The notes under the pieces were generated by a model. That model searched no databases. It saw only the letters and a program-made list of their open reading frames with translations, and had not been told where the DNA came from. Made by a program: the position numbers and the translations under genes. A DNA stretch of 64,000 nt from a virus. Where the stretch lies: positions 1-64,000 of the IMG/VR virus record IMGVR_UViG_3300025435_000016. One strand, 5' to 3'. This document shows, one piece after another, positions 16,457-24,455 of this stretch. Position 1 is the stretch's first letter, and each line of letters opens with the position of its first letter.

Positions 16457-18454
16457 ATGATCCCCTTAACGTCGTTATTACAGCCTACTAGTAGCTATAC
16501 ATTAAACCCTGTAACCTCGTTAAGTGCCACAATTCTCAACTCTGTTACAGCTGTTAGTATTCTTAATCCTGTAACAGCTGTTAATATCGCTTCAAGCAAT
16601 GTAATATTACCTATCTCTGGTTCTGTTACAATTTTAAATTCTGTTACCTCTTTAAGTGCTTTTGTTATTAATCCTGTAACAGCTGTAACTATTCTCAATC
16701 CTGTTACCGCTCTTAATGTAACAAATACTATAGCAATTAGTACAACACAGACATTTTCTGTATCTGTGGTAAACCCACAAATTGAAATCACTAATGATAT
16801 TGGTAATCCAATACCGATTAATACAACTCAGACTCTTCCTGTATCGGGTAGTGTTACAGTAACAACACCTATAACATCATTACCATCTGGAATTCAGCTA
16901 GTAAGTAACGCGCCTGGCTATCAGCTTGATCAAACCGGTCGTGCGAGAACTGCTGTACTCGGTCAGCAATGGTGGTATAATTCAACAACCGATAAGGATG
17001 GTGATTATCGAATGATTGAATCCTTTACGTCAACGGCAACTAGTATCTATGTTCAGAATTATGCTAGTACATTGATGACGTCAGGAACGGCAAATGGAGC
17101 TACAGCAATAAGAACAAGTCGTCGTAGACATAAACTACGTCCTGGTGTTGGTATGCAGTATTTCGGCACCTGGTGCTGGGATGGATATGATACAAATGTT
17201 GTAAAACGTAAGGGTTGGTATACTAATTACAATGGAATGTTCTTTGAATTGTCTGGTGGTGATATGAACGCGGTTGTTCGTATGAGATTAATGGATGGAA
17301 CTCTACTGGAAACAAGAGTACCAAGAAGTCAATTTAATGGTGATAAGATAGATGGTAATGGACCGAGTGGAGAGAATTGGAATTTACCTGCCTTATCTGC
17401 TTATACTACTAATACTATTACCCCAACAGTTACTGCTGTTTCCGTTGGTAGTACCACTGTCTGGAATGTTCGATATAGTGTAACAAATGCAGCCCAGGCT
17501 AGTGCCTTCCTTATTGGTTCTAAAGTTACTGTAAATGGATTTACTCCGTTTACGTTTAATGGACCCGCTATTGTTCAGTCCTATAATACAGCTACGCCTT
17601 CTATTACTCTAACCTATCCATTAAGTGTTGGTAATTATAGTGCAGGGGCTAGTACTGGAAATATAATACAAACTGCCTTCCACGGTACTCATACCTATTG
17701 GCTTGATATTATTGGTGATAGAACAAATCAAGTTCGTTTCGGTAAGGTAACCGATAAGGGTGAAGTTATTCTACATACAATGGCCTTTGATGGTCAATTT
17801 GGTTCTCCTTATTCTAATGCCCCAGCAATGCCTGTTAGAAAAGAAATTTACAATACAGGAACTGTTAATTATAATCCAACAATATCTATGTTTGGTTGCT
17901 CTATTAACGTTGAAGCAAGTGTTGAGCTTAATCCTTACTTTTCATCAGTATATAATAATACACCAATTAACTGTAATCTGAACCAAGAAGTAGTTATTCT
18001 AGGAGTCGGTCAGCGATTTGGTGAACCATGGCAACGAGGAGATATTCAAGTTCAGAGTATTGGCATTCAGGATACAGCTAATCCTCCAGGAAAGAATGCA
18101 AACAACTCTATTATCTTTTGGCGTCTTTTATTAAACCCTGGATTAAGTGGAATGCCGACTTCTGTTAATACAGGTAAGTCTATTCAGTATTGGCCTTGTA
18201 CATCAACAACAGGTTTAACGGGTAGTCAGCCTAGTGGATATGCTAATATGGGAGGTGGTTGGGAGTTGTTAACCGGATACGCACAATCTGGTGACACTAT
18301 TAATGTTAATACTCAATTAAACTTCCTTAACCTCGGATCTAATATTCAATACACAGATGCCGATAAAATCTTCTTAACTGGTAGAATAATAACAGCTGGT
18401 GGCAATACCCCGGCGACTTTAGTAGCTAACATGAACGTAATTGAATCTCTTTAA
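16457..18454 (+). CDS. Large virion structural protein
   Basis: A 665-residue protein. Residues about 15-95 are short tandem repeats of the type LNPVTAVSI. The core, from about residue 155 (YQLDQTGRARTAVLGQQWW), contains RRRHKLRPGVGMQYFG, RKGWYTNYNGMFFEL and HTYWLDIIGDRTNQVRFG. These segments align in order with YHRYQPGKTMYMA, VGFFDDSNGIFFEQ and WLEYAWYGAGCLRWG of the 605-residue protein at 41056-42873, so the two are distant paralogs. They are likely virion proteins of a lectin-like fold. No enzymatic motif is visible. Confidence 0.78.
   Translation: MIPLTSLLQPTSSYTLNPVTSLSATILNSVTAVSILNPVTAVNIASSNVILPISGSVTILNSVTSLSAFVINPVTAVTILNPVTALNVTNTIAISTTQTFSVSVVNPQIEITNDIGNPIPINTTQTLPVSGSVTVTTPITSLPSGIQLVSNAPGYQLDQTGRARTAVLGQQWWYNSTTDKDGDYRMIESFTSTATSIYVQNYASTLMTSGTANGATAIRTSRRRHKLRPGVGMQYFGTWCWDGYDTNVVKRKGWYTNYNGMFFELSGGDMNAVVRMRLMDGTLLETRVPRSQFNGDKIDGNGPSGENWNLPALSAYTTNTITPTVTAVSVGSTTVWNVRYSVTNAAQASAFLIGSKVTVNGFTPFTFNGPAIVQSYNTATPSITLTYPLSVGNYSAGASTGNIIQTAFHGTHTYWLDIIGDRTNQVRFGKVTDKGEVILHTMAFDGQFGSPYSNAPAMPVRKEIYNTGTVNYNPTISMFGCSINVEASVELNPYFSSVYNNTPINCNLNQEVVILGVGQRFGEPWQRGDIQVQSIGIQDTANPPGKNANNSIIFWRLLLNPGLSGMPTSVNTGKSIQYWPCTSTTGLTGSQPSGYANMGGGWELLTGYAQSGDTINVNTQLNFLNLGSNIQYTDADKIFLTGRIITAGGNTPATLVANMNVIESL
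16500..16730 (+). repeat. Tandem NPVTAV-type coding repeats
   Basis: Near the start of the 665-residue gene, units such as NPVTSLSATILNSVTAVSI and NPVTAVTILNPVTALNV repeat every 9-14 residues, with similar DNA (aatcctgtaacagctgtt variants). They may form a beta-solenoid or flexible spacer. Confidence 0.8.
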
Positions 18455-18460
18455 AAGGAT

Positions 18461-18601
18461 TTACTTTCTAGTTCTACGACTAATACAAGCACCTCTCCCC
18501 TCGGCGACAATTTGTGAGCGGGTTTTATAAACAGTAACGGGAACAGGTTTTGACTTTTTATGGTTAAAAAGTTGATTAACGAATTCTCGAAATACCCGCA
18601 T
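18461..18601 (-). CDS. Small basic protein
   Basis: A 46-residue minus-strand frame from ATG at 18601 (MRVFREFVNQLFNHKKSKPV). It is strongly basic and ends RGACISRRTRK. A TAAATA-containing late-type motif lies about 10 bases upstream. It sits between the convergent 665-residue gene and the next minus-strand gene. Function unknown. Confidence 0.5.
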   Translation of the reverse strand: MRVFREFVNQLFNHKKSKPVPVTVYKTRSQIVAEGRGACISRRTRK

Positions 18602-18675
18602 CATAGGATAAATTTATTTAGTGACCCTTGTCACCAAATTTACCACAAAGAGAAACTTTTAGTTAAAAAAGTTTT

Positions 18676-19221
18676 TTAGGCGTTGTATACGATAACGGGC
18701 CCACCAGCGCTACATGCAACCCCGGTAAACGGGCCGTAGATAACACCGACAGATGAGGCAATTGAAACACCAGTTATAGCGCCAACAAAGCTACCGGTAG
18801 CTGTAAGGCCGTTGAAGGTTGCACTTGTACCGAGAATCTGCAAAGCACCAAATGTACCGTAGGCCGAACCACCAGCCGTAATTGTTGTAAACCCACCCTG
18901 ACCTACGATAAAGTCTTCAGAGTTTACTACATAATTAAGAGTAGCGAACTTTGGATAGATACTAACAGCAGTAAGGGAAGGAGGCGGGTTAGTAGGTGTC
19001 CAGAAACTACCTGAAAGGGGCTGGGTACCGAGCTTAACGTCGGAAGGAATATAGGCTTGAGTATTATCAGGCCATGCATTATCGGTTACAATAACTGAAG
19101 AGATAGCAGGAAAACGATTATCACCTGTTATTTCAACATAAATAGCTTGCTCATATTGAGAGCGATTAACAACATATGAGGGATTATAAGCGTAAGGTAA
19201 AGGAATCTGCGGATCAGCCAT
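18676..19221 (-). CDS. Probable virion decoration protein
   Basis: A 181-residue protein rich in Gly, Ser, Thr and Ala with little charge (ATGSFVGAITGVSIASS, GGFTTITAGGSAYG), typical of extracellular beta-structured phage proteins. It begins MADPQIPLPYAYNPSY and has no signal peptide. It is transcribed away from the glycosyltransferase gene, and an ATTAAATA late-type motif lies 10 bases before its start. The virion role is inference from composition and neighbours. Confidence 0.6.
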   Translation of the reverse strand: MADPQIPLPYAYNPSYVVNRSQYEQAIYVEITGDNRFPAISSVIVTDNAWPDNTQAYIPSDVKLGTQPLSGSFWTPTNPPPSLTAVSIYPKFATLNYVVNSEDFIVGQGGFTTITAGGSAYGTFGALQILGTSATFNGLTATGSFVGAITGVSIASSVGVIYGPFTGVACSAGGPVIVYNA

Positions 19222-19295
19222 AATATATAATTATTTAATGTAACGGTTATAAAAATAACAATTGTTTTTTTACTTTTAGAGCTTAATATATTTAT

Positions 19296-20237
19296 ATGTC
19301 TGATAAGTATATCATTTTTCATATTGATGGCGGAGCTGGTAAAAACGTTATTGCTACAGCGGTTTGCCGATCAATTAAAGCAGCTTACCCCGAGCATAAG
19401 CTTGTTGTAGTAACAGCATGGCCGGAGGTATTCCTCCATAACTCAAACATATATAGGGTATACAAGTTTGGTAATATTCCTTATTTTTATGATGATTACG
19501 TAAAGAATAAAGAATCGAAAATCTTAAGACTTGAACCCTATCACACTGAAGACTTTCTTTATCGCCGTAAACACTTAAGTGAAATTTGGTGTAACTTATT
19601 TGATATTCCTACAACTGGTGAAAAGCCTGAGATTCATCTCACTCAAAGAGAGCTCATGTTTATTGAAAGGCAGCTACAAAAGAATGGTCCTGTTCTTCTT
19701 GTACAATCTTCAGGTGGAGCAGAGAATCAACCCCATCCCTATAGTTGGGCTCGGGATTTACCCCCTACTATTGCTCAGGATGTAGTGAACTCTGTTAAGG
19801 ATAAGTTTAATAAAATCTTACATGTTCGTCGAGACAATCAACCCTCCCTTGAAAATACAATTCAGGTTACAGATAATCTAAGAAACCTATTTTGCTATAT
19901 ATCTTTAGCTGATAAGATTTTAGGCGTTGATTCCTTGGTTCAGCACGTTGCAGCTGCTTTAGGAAAACAAGCTACCGTATGCTGGGTAACGAATGATCCG
20001 AAAGTATTTGGCTATCAACTCCATAATAATATTCTAGCTGAAGGGCATAAGAACTTTAGTCATCAAATAGATCATTATCTTGATCAGGCAGATTGGATCG
20101 GTAATAACTTCTATCAGTGTGATTACGCCGACCTTAATCAAATCTTTAATAGAGAGCAGATTGTTGAATCTATTCTTGGTTCAAAGAATGAATTAGTATT
20201 TGATTTTGATGTTAATAAGAATACAATTACGTTATAA
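19296..20237 (+). CDS. GT9-like glycosyltransferase
   Basis: A 313-residue protein with the GT-B layout of heptosyltransferase-like enzymes. Its N-terminal Rossmann half begins IIFHIDGGAGKNVIATAV. In the C-terminal half, LLVQSSGGAE and LADKILGVDSLVQHVAAALG correspond to the nucleotide-sugar-binding segment of family GT9. It overlaps the sulfotransferase-like gene by one base, so the two are surely co-translated. Placed between two fibre blocks, it may glycosylate a fibre or modify host surface sugars. Substrate unknown. Confidence 0.72.
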   Translation: MSDKYIIFHIDGGAGKNVIATAVCRSIKAAYPEHKLVVVTAWPEVFLHNSNIYRVYKFGNIPYFYDDYVKNKESKILRLEPYHTEDFLYRRKHLSEIWCNLFDIPTTGEKPEIHLTQRELMFIERQLQKNGPVLLVQSSGGAENQPHPYSWARDLPPTIAQDVVNSVKDKFNKILHVRRDNQPSLENTIQVTDNLRNLFCYISLADKILGVDSLVQHVAAALGKQATVCWVTNDPKVFGYQLHNNILAEGHKNFSHQIDHYLDQADWIGNNFYQCDYADLNQIFNREQIVESILGSKNELVFDFDVNKNTITL

Positions 20238-21055
20238 TGATCTTCTTTAACTCTTCAATGCCTCGGTCGATGTCGACCTTACTTCAATGTATTCTCAATC
20301 AAAACCCTAATGTTGCTGCGACACCAACGGATGGTGTTCTCGAGTATCTCTATGCAGCTCGTGCCAACTATACGAGTACACCTGAGGTCAAAGCTATTGA
20401 TCCGGAATTAGCTCTTCGTACCTGGAGAGGGTTCTGTTGGGGCGGACTCGAGGGATACGCTAAAACGTATACAGATAAGCCTAATCTTTGTATTAAAACA
20501 CGGGGCGCTACTATTCATTATGAATGGTTTCAGAAGTTTATGCCTTATGATATGAAGTGTATTGTAATGGTAAGAAACATGAAGAGTATTATTGCTTCAA
20601 TGGAAAAGCTCTTTAGAGTGAATCAAGAGAGTCATCAAGAAATACAAAACCATGCTCAGATGTCCGGTACTAATACACCAAAGCGTGTCGATGCTTGGTT
20701 TGCAAATCCACCGGTGGGACTTGCTCTAGAGCGTTTAAATCAATGCTTTCTCGAGGGTACGAATAAGAATTTCTTATACGTTAGAGCGGAGGACCTTACA
20801 AGTTATCCAGATCGTGAGATGACAAAGATTTACAAATATCTAGGACTTGAACCATATAAGCATGATTTCGATAACGTAGAGCAGACAGTAAAAGAGGATG
20901 ACTCAGTATATGGTTTAACATCCAATCTTCATACCATTAGAGAGGCCGTCCGTCCATTAACACCTGACTACAACCAAGTACTAGGTCAGCAGGTGTGTGA
21001 TTGGATTGACAATGCTCATCAAGGTTATCAACGTCTTTTCGGGTACATTAAGTAA
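20237..21055 (+). CDS. Sulfotransferase-like protein
   Basis: A 272-residue protein. NSSMPRSMSTLLQCIL at residues 5-20 resembles the 5'-phosphosulfate-binding loop of PAPS-dependent sulfotransferases, and CIVMVRNMKSIIASM at about residues 107-121 resembles the 3'-phosphate-binding segment. The canonical loop is PRSGTT(L), so Ser-Met-Ser is a variant. The C-terminal part (EDLTSYPDREMTKIYKYLGL) fits the family. It overlaps the glycosyltransferase gene, suggesting sulfated or otherwise decorated glycans. The reaction is not proven by the sequence. Confidence 0.72.
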   Translation: MIFFNSSMPRSMSTLLQCILNQNPNVAATPTDGVLEYLYAARANYTSTPEVKAIDPELALRTWRGFCWGGLEGYAKTYTDKPNLCIKTRGATIHYEWFQKFMPYDMKCIVMVRNMKSIIASMEKLFRVNQESHQEIQNHAQMSGTNTPKRVDAWFANPPVGLALERLNQCFLEGTNKNFLYVRAEDLTSYPDREMTKIYKYLGLEPYKHDFDNVEQTVKEDDSVYGLTSNLHTIREAVRPLTPDYNQVLGQQVCDWIDNAHQGYQRLFGYIK

Positions 21056-21061
21056 TAAATA
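21054..21061 (+). promoter_or_regulatory. T4-late-type promoter motif
   Basis: AATAAATA immediately after the sulfotransferase gene ends 5 bases before the GTG at 21067, so the predicted transcript start coincides with the start codon. Confidence 0.55.
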
Positions 21062-21066
21062 TCTAT

Positions 21067-21339
21067 GTGAGCATAGATATTAAAAATAAAGAGAAAGAAC
21101 CCTTCTTTAATAACGTTTATGGTAAGCTTGTATTGTATATACTCGCTGCATCATTAACCTCTCTCGGTAATGATCTCGGTCATTATACATGTCACGATTC
21201 AGGTTGGCATGATATTACACCTGTTCATTGGACGACAATTATCATTAACCTTGTTGTTCAGGGATTAATTGCATGGAGAGCTTATATTGATGGAACTGCT
21301 GAAAAGCAAAGAGAGTATCTAAATAAGGGTAACGAATGA
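21067..21339 (+). CDS. Small membrane protein, possible holin
   Basis: A 90-residue protein from GTG. It has two predicted membrane helices, about residues 17-33 (KLVLYILAASLTSLG) and 55-72 (TTIIINLVVQGLIAWRAYI), joined by a His/Cys-containing loop (GHYTCHDSGWHDITPVHW), and a charged C-terminus. Size and topology would suit a holin, but no lysin gene is visible nearby. It overlaps the next gene by four bases. Confidence 0.65.
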   Translation: MSIDIKNKEKEPFFNNVYGKLVLYILAASLTSLGNDLGHYTCHDSGWHDITPVHWTTIIINLVVQGLIAWRAYIDGTAEKQREYLNKGNE

Positions 21340-21530
21340 CATTTAAAGAATACTTAAAAACTCCTGCTGGTAGAAAAGCTGCTGTAAAGCTATATAGAAA
21401 GCTTAAAGCTAAGAAAAACATTACCGACCACCCTATATCTAAAGACTCTCGTTATATGGATTCCAGTAACATGGGGACAACTAGTAATCTTGCTGCAGCT
21501 ACACAAGGTAATCAACCAGGAATGAGTTGA
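21336..21530 (+). CDS. Small protein with CTS-like N-terminus
   Basis: A 64-residue protein overlapping the membrane protein gene by ATGA. It begins MTFKEYLKTPAGRKAAVKLY, close to the capsid-targeting leaders of T4 internal head proteins, then a basic helix and a polar, glutamine-rich tail ending QGNQPGMS. It may be packaged in the head. That is inference from the N-terminus. Confidence 0.62.
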   Translation: MTFKEYLKTPAGRKAAVKLYRKLKAKKNITDHPISKDSRYMDSSNMGTTSNLAAATQGNQPGMS

Positions 21531-21546
21531 AAAACTAAACTCAAGA

Positions 21547-21554
21547 GATAAATT
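21547..21554 (+). promoter_or_regulatory. T4-late-type promoter motif
   Basis: GATAAATT ends 6 bases before the ATG of the Hc1-like gene. It has two mismatches from TATAAATA but keeps the spacing. Confidence 0.4.
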
Positions 21555-21560
21555 ATCTAT

Positions 21561-21749
21561 ATGTCAAATACACTCGAAACATTTAAGACAATCGTTGATA
21601 CATTCACTACAGAAGTTACTAAGTTCCAGGCTGGTAATAATTCAGCTGGAACCCGTGCTCGTAAAGCTCTTCAGGAGCTTATTAAGTTTGCACGTACTGA
21701 GCGTAAGACAATTCAGGAAGAGAAGACAGCTAGAAAAACTGCTAAGTAA
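21561..21749 (+). CDS. Histone H1 (Hc1)-like DNA-binding protein
   Basis: A 62-residue protein with FQAGNNSAGTRARKALQELI followed by a helix rich in Lys and Arg (FARTERKTIQEEKTARKTAK). This resembles the Hc1/histone H1-like family of Chlamydia and Bacteroidota, whose members carry the GNKAAGTRARKA-type segment and compact DNA. In a phage it might coat packaged DNA or alter host nucleoid structure. The late-type motif upstream suits a packaged protein. The family match is from memory of the motif. Confidence 0.7.
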   Translation: MSNTLETFKTIVDTFTTEVTKFQAGNNSAGTRARKALQELIKFARTERKTIQEEKTARKTAK

Positions 21750-21978
21750 TTGCTTTCCATGTCCCAAGAGGACATTCTGTTGTCGTTAATTTAAGCTTTA
21801 CAATAGTAGAGCAACCACATTCAGTACATTCACCGGTATTATTGAAACCTGTAGGATTCCAACTCTTACAGGCTTTACATTTATCTAATCGATCATCATA
21901 CTGTTGATCAGTTACAAGGCCAAAGTCATTCTTTGACCATTTAACAAGTTCTTTAACTACACTTTTAATCTTCTTCAA
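21742..21978 (-). CDS. Zinc-ribbon protein
   Basis: A 78-residue protein with Cys pairs C34-x2-C37 (CKAC) and C51-x2-C54 (CTEC), then C56 and C69. The pattern C..C..W......G.C..CGC.......CPLG.W is common in small phage and cyanophage zinc-ribbon proteins. The apparent start is TTG, overlapping the end of the upstream gene. It overlaps the Hc1-like gene by 8 bases at the convergent ends. Function unknown. Confidence 0.7.
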   Translation of the reverse strand: MKKIKSVVKELVKWSKNDFGLVTDQQYDDRLDKCKACKSWNPTGFNNTGECTECGCSTIVKLKLTTTECPLGTWKAIT

Positions 21979-22159
21979 TTTCTACAAATCCCTCTCTAAT
22001 TAAATAACTAGTAAGTTTACAGAGAACGTTTTCTTCTATATCTTCATCCGAATTTATATACTGAATAAAGATAGTTGTATCGCCACCTTGTGTTAATACC
22101 TCTACCTCATACTCGACACCTTGAAACGTAATATCAAAGTATCTAGCGTCACTTTTCAT
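21965..22159 (-). CDS. Hypothetical protein
   Basis: A 64-residue, acidic, mainly beta protein (YFDITFQGVEYEVEVLTQGG) with an acidic end (FVEIEED). It is packed between two genes with short overlaps. No family recognised. Confidence 0.62.
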   Translation of the reverse strand: MKSDARYFDITFQGVEYEVEVLTQGGDTTIFIQYINSDEDIEENVLCKLTSYLIREGFVEIEED

Positions 22160-22374
22160 TAGGGCACTCTACGGAGTATTTGAATCGCTTTTGGAGCTGA
22201 AAAAATATTTAAATAGAATTTCTTATCACCCTTCTCGAAAACCGTGCCCCAATTGGATGAGTTACTATAGGTTTCACGCTGAATAGAACCAGTATGCACC
22301 CAACCGTTTAGTTCAAATGCTAGTTGCGCTTCAGCTAAAACACGTAAATCGTTCTTAATAGATTCTGTAATCAT
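22159..22374 (-). CDS. Hypothetical protein
   Basis: A 71-residue protein from ATG at 22374 (MITESIKNDLRVLAEAQL); a TTG two codons earlier is less likely. The rest is aromatic-rich (NSSNWGTVFEKGDKKFYLNI). It abuts the next gene by a one-base overlap. No family recognised. Confidence 0.6.
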   Translation of the reverse strand: MITESIKNDLRVLAEAQLAFELNGWVHTGSIQRETYSNSSNWGTVFEKGDKKFYLNIFSAPKAIQILRRVP

Positions 22375-22407
22375 ATACAATATATTAACGCCTAATAACA
22401 GGAGATT

Positions 22408-22650
22408 CTACTTCTTTTTAAGCTGTATCTCTGTTTTCTCTAACTTATCGCCTTTCTTCCAAGTCTTACCCTCACAGTCGCATTTGTATTCAACTTTCTT
22501 ACCAATAATATTACCCTTCTTACCTTTAATGTTCTTTACAGCAGTTACAGTGCCTTTGCTTTTATGCTGCTTACAATCTGGGTTAATGTTTTCTACTTTA
22601 TCACCAGGTTTAAATGTCTTTTCTACAAATGCTTTAAACGTGTCAATCAC
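22408..22650 (-). CDS. KOW/SH3-like small basic protein
   Basis: An 80-residue, lysine-rich protein from GTG at 22650. The pattern FKPGDKVENI, KSKGTVTAVKNIKG and KKVEYKCDCEGKTWKKGDKL resembles a KOW or SH3-like barrel, often RNA- or protein-binding. The start MIDTFKAFVEKTF also resembles a capsid-targeting leader. A motif AATAAATA stands exactly 5 bases before the GTG, which supports this start. Confidence 0.62.
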   Translation of the reverse strand: MIDTFKAFVEKTFKPGDKVENINPDCKQHKSKGTVTAVKNIKGKKGNIIGKKVEYKCDCEGKTWKKGDKLEKTEIQLKKK

Positions 22651-22655
22651 GTTAA

Positions 22656-22663
22656 TATTTATT
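22656..22663 (-). promoter_or_regulatory. T4-late-type promoter motif
   Basis: AATAAATA on the minus strand, 5 bases before the GTG start at 22650. It overlaps the stop region of the upstream lysine-rich gene. Confidence 0.5.
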
Positions 22664-23240
22664 ATCGACGGCGCTTAGCTGAGATAAACTGTCCCTTCTT
22701 ATTACGAAGACGCTTTACAGCTTTTTTAGACTTGGTAACCTTTTTCTTTGTCTTTACTACCGGCTTCTTAACAACCTTAGCGGGTACCTTCTTTGATTGC
22801 TTTACATTCTTTACTACAGTCTCCTTCAGAGACTTTGCATTATGAATAGCAGTTTGAATCTTATACAACCAATCCTCATGATTACGATCGTAAAGTGCGC
22901 TCATTGCCTCATTTGTCAAGAACTCAATCCTCTTAAAGATATACTCCTTATGCCCGGCATGATGGCTGCCGCGAACGAGTTCTTGAATTGTAAGGAGAGC
23001 GTTCTCAACGTTATCCTCGCCACCCTTATTGTACGATGCTTTAACGAGAATATCAGGCTGATAGCTCATTCCATAAATCATCTTAGCTTTGTGGTTAATC
23101 TTCTTGAGAAGAGAATTATTGTGAAGATTTAGTTTACTGAAAATAGGATGCGTTGAAGCGTTTACTACAAGAGGTGTAAGATTGTGGTAAATTGCCCGGG
23201 CTACCTTTGCTTCAATTGTCGGTGTTGTCGTTGTGCTCAT
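22662..23240 (-). CDS. Protein with lysine-rich C-terminal tail
   Basis: A 192-residue protein. Residues 1-140 form a helical domain (KINHKAKMIYGMSYQPDILV, ALLTIQELVRGSHHAGHKEY). The last 50 residues are a Lys/Val/Pro/Arg tail (VPAKVVKKPVVKTKKKVTKS, ending ISAKRRR) like histone or DNA-compaction tails. Together with the Hc1-like protein it gives the phage two candidate DNA-coating proteins. No family assigned to the N-terminal domain. Confidence 0.65.
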   Translation of the reverse strand: MSTTTTPTIEAKVARAIYHNLTPLVVNASTHPIFSKLNLHNNSLLKKINHKAKMIYGMSYQPDILVKASYNKGGEDNVENALLTIQELVRGSHHAGHKEYIFKRIEFLTNEAMSALYDRNHEDWLYKIQTAIHNAKSLKETVVKNVKQSKKVPAKVVKKPVVKTKKKVTKSKKAVKRLRNKKGQFISAKRRR

Positions 23241-23243
23241 ATT

Positions 23244-23678
23244 TCAATTGATACTAGTTGATCTATTAGGAGATGGCAACTGAATAATTTCAATATTATA
23301 AAATTTAAAGATATCTAAAGCGCTCATATCTTTTGTATAGTTGTCTCGATAAACGACTTTCTTAATGCCGTGAGCAATAATCTGACGTGCACAACATGAA
23401 CAAGGTAACAAAGTACATGCAATCATTCGACCTTCCCCGCGCTTAAACAAGGAAAGTAAATTCGTTTCAGCGTGTAAGATATACGGTCGTCTTCCATCTC
23501 GATCAGCCCAGAAGTAATCTGACATTGTTGTACCTGGCGCTAGTCCATTATACGCTACACCAAGTACTCTATTATTATAATCCAAAGCACATGCCCCTAC
23601 TTGAACGTAAGGGTCTTCACTTCTCATTGCAGCTGCCTCTGCTAAGGCTAAAGCATATTGTTCCCAAGAAGGTCTCAT
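23244..23678 (-). CDS. dCMP deaminase
   Basis: A 144-residue enzyme of the zinc-dependent cytidine/deoxycytidylate deaminase family. It would convert dCMP to dUMP and so feed dTTP synthesis. The zinc and proton-shuttle motif HAE is at residues 69-71 (ILHAETN) and the PCxxC motif at 92-96 (LPCSCC). The N-terminus (MRSEDPYVQVGACALDYNNR) fits the dCMP deaminase subgroup. Length is normal for phage enzymes. It sits in the same minus-strand region as nrdA and nrdB. Confidence 0.9.
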   Translation of the reverse strand: MRPSWEQYALALAEAAAMRSEDPYVQVGACALDYNNRVLGVAYNGLAPGTTMSDYFWADRDGRRPYILHAETNLLSLFKRGEGRMIACTLLPCSCCARQIIAHGIKKVVYRDNYTKDMSALDIFKFYNIEIIQLPSPNRSTSIN

Positions 23679-23680
23679 AA

Positions 23681-23917
23681 TTAAAAATCGACGTGTAAAA
23701 CAGAATATGTCTTAATAAGCTTAGAAATAGGATCTTGAACTGTATATCCAGTTAAAAGTAATGAATGATCCTTTTTAATATCAAGATTATACTTCTGTTT
23801 CATGTCAGTATTTATAATGTCTAATTTATCGTTAGTAACGTAGGAGATGGCGTTTGTGTCACCGGCAACCATACTGCAAATAGGTAAACTTAATGCAGCA
23901 ATAAGCGCTTTATTCAT
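23681..23917 (-). CDS. Hypothetical protein, N-terminal hydrophobic segment
   Basis: A 78-residue protein from ATG at 23917 (MNKALIAALSLPICSMVAGD). An in-frame ATG at 23956 also exists, but it lies inside the 50-residue gene upstream, whose stop falls just before 23917. The first 20 residues look like a weak signal peptide or Ntn-like start. The remainder (KDHSLLLTGYTVQDPISKLI) is beta-rich. No family recognised. Confidence 0.55.
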   Translation of the reverse strand: MNKALIAALSLPICSMVAGDTNAISYVTNDKLDIINTDMKQKYNLDIKKDHSLLLTGYTVQDPISKLIKTYSVLHVDF

Positions 23918-23918
23918 A

Positions 23919-24071
23919 TCACCGCTTATAATAGGCTTTCTTTTTATTAAATGCAAATTGATAAGGCCGACTATCAGGATCGTAGACCTTACATTCCTTC
24001 CGTCTTTGTTGGTACCAAATATATTCTTCTTTTGAGAGAACTACCTTTTCTATTTTCTCTTCTCTATACAT
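23919..24071 (-). CDS. Small basic protein
   Basis: A 50-residue frame from ATG at 24071 (MYREEKIEKVVLSKEEYIWY) ending KKKAYYKR. It is rich in Tyr, Lys and Arg. It fills the gap between two recognised minus-strand genes and its stop lies one base before the next start, which supports it being real. Function unknown. Confidence 0.55.
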   Translation of the reverse strand: MYREEKIEKVVLSKEEYIWYQQRRKECKVYDPDSRPYQFAFNKKKAYYKR

Positions 24072-24073
24072 AC

Positions 24074-24442
24074 TTACAACCGAATGCTCTCTGGTTTTGT
24101 AGAACGGATATAAACCTCTCCGTAAACTTCTAGAATACCCATAACAGCTTGGAATTCACGCTGGGACATCTTATCCCAATCCTTAAGCTTTTTATAGGTT
24201 TCATCAGCCATCATTTTATAATGCTTATCTCTATCTTCTTTATTAGCATACTTGATGGCGTCTTTATAAGGTCTCATCTTGGCTTTATAATGAATAGCTG
24301 TAAGAAGACTGTAACCACCTTTCTTTCTAGTCATCTTTTCAATCTTAATAGCTCCGGCTAGACGCTTATTAAGGAACTCTAAAAATGATTCGGTTGTGTT
24401 CAATGCAGATTTAACTGCTTCCATTAATGCTTCTAATCTCAT
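24074..24442 (-). CDS. Hypothetical protein
   Basis: A 122-residue, helical and basic protein (AIHYKAKMRPYKDAIKYANK, DKHYKMMADETYKKLKDWDK). The start MRLEALMEAVKSAL may be a short targeting helix. A perfect-spacing AATAAATA lies 5 bases upstream. No family recognised. Confidence 0.62.
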   Translation of the reverse strand: MRLEALMEAVKSALNTTESFLEFLNKRLAGAIKIEKMTRKKGGYSLLTAIHYKAKMRPYKDAIKYANKEDRDKHYKMMADETYKKLKDWDKMSQREFQAVMGILEVYGEVYIRSTKPESIRL

Positions 24443-24447
24443 AGAAT

Positions 24448-24455
24448 TATTTATT
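24448..24455 (-). promoter_or_regulatory. T4-late-type promoter motif
   Basis: AATAAATA on the minus strand ends 5 bases before the ATG at 24442, in the short gap after the HNH gene. Confidence 0.5.
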
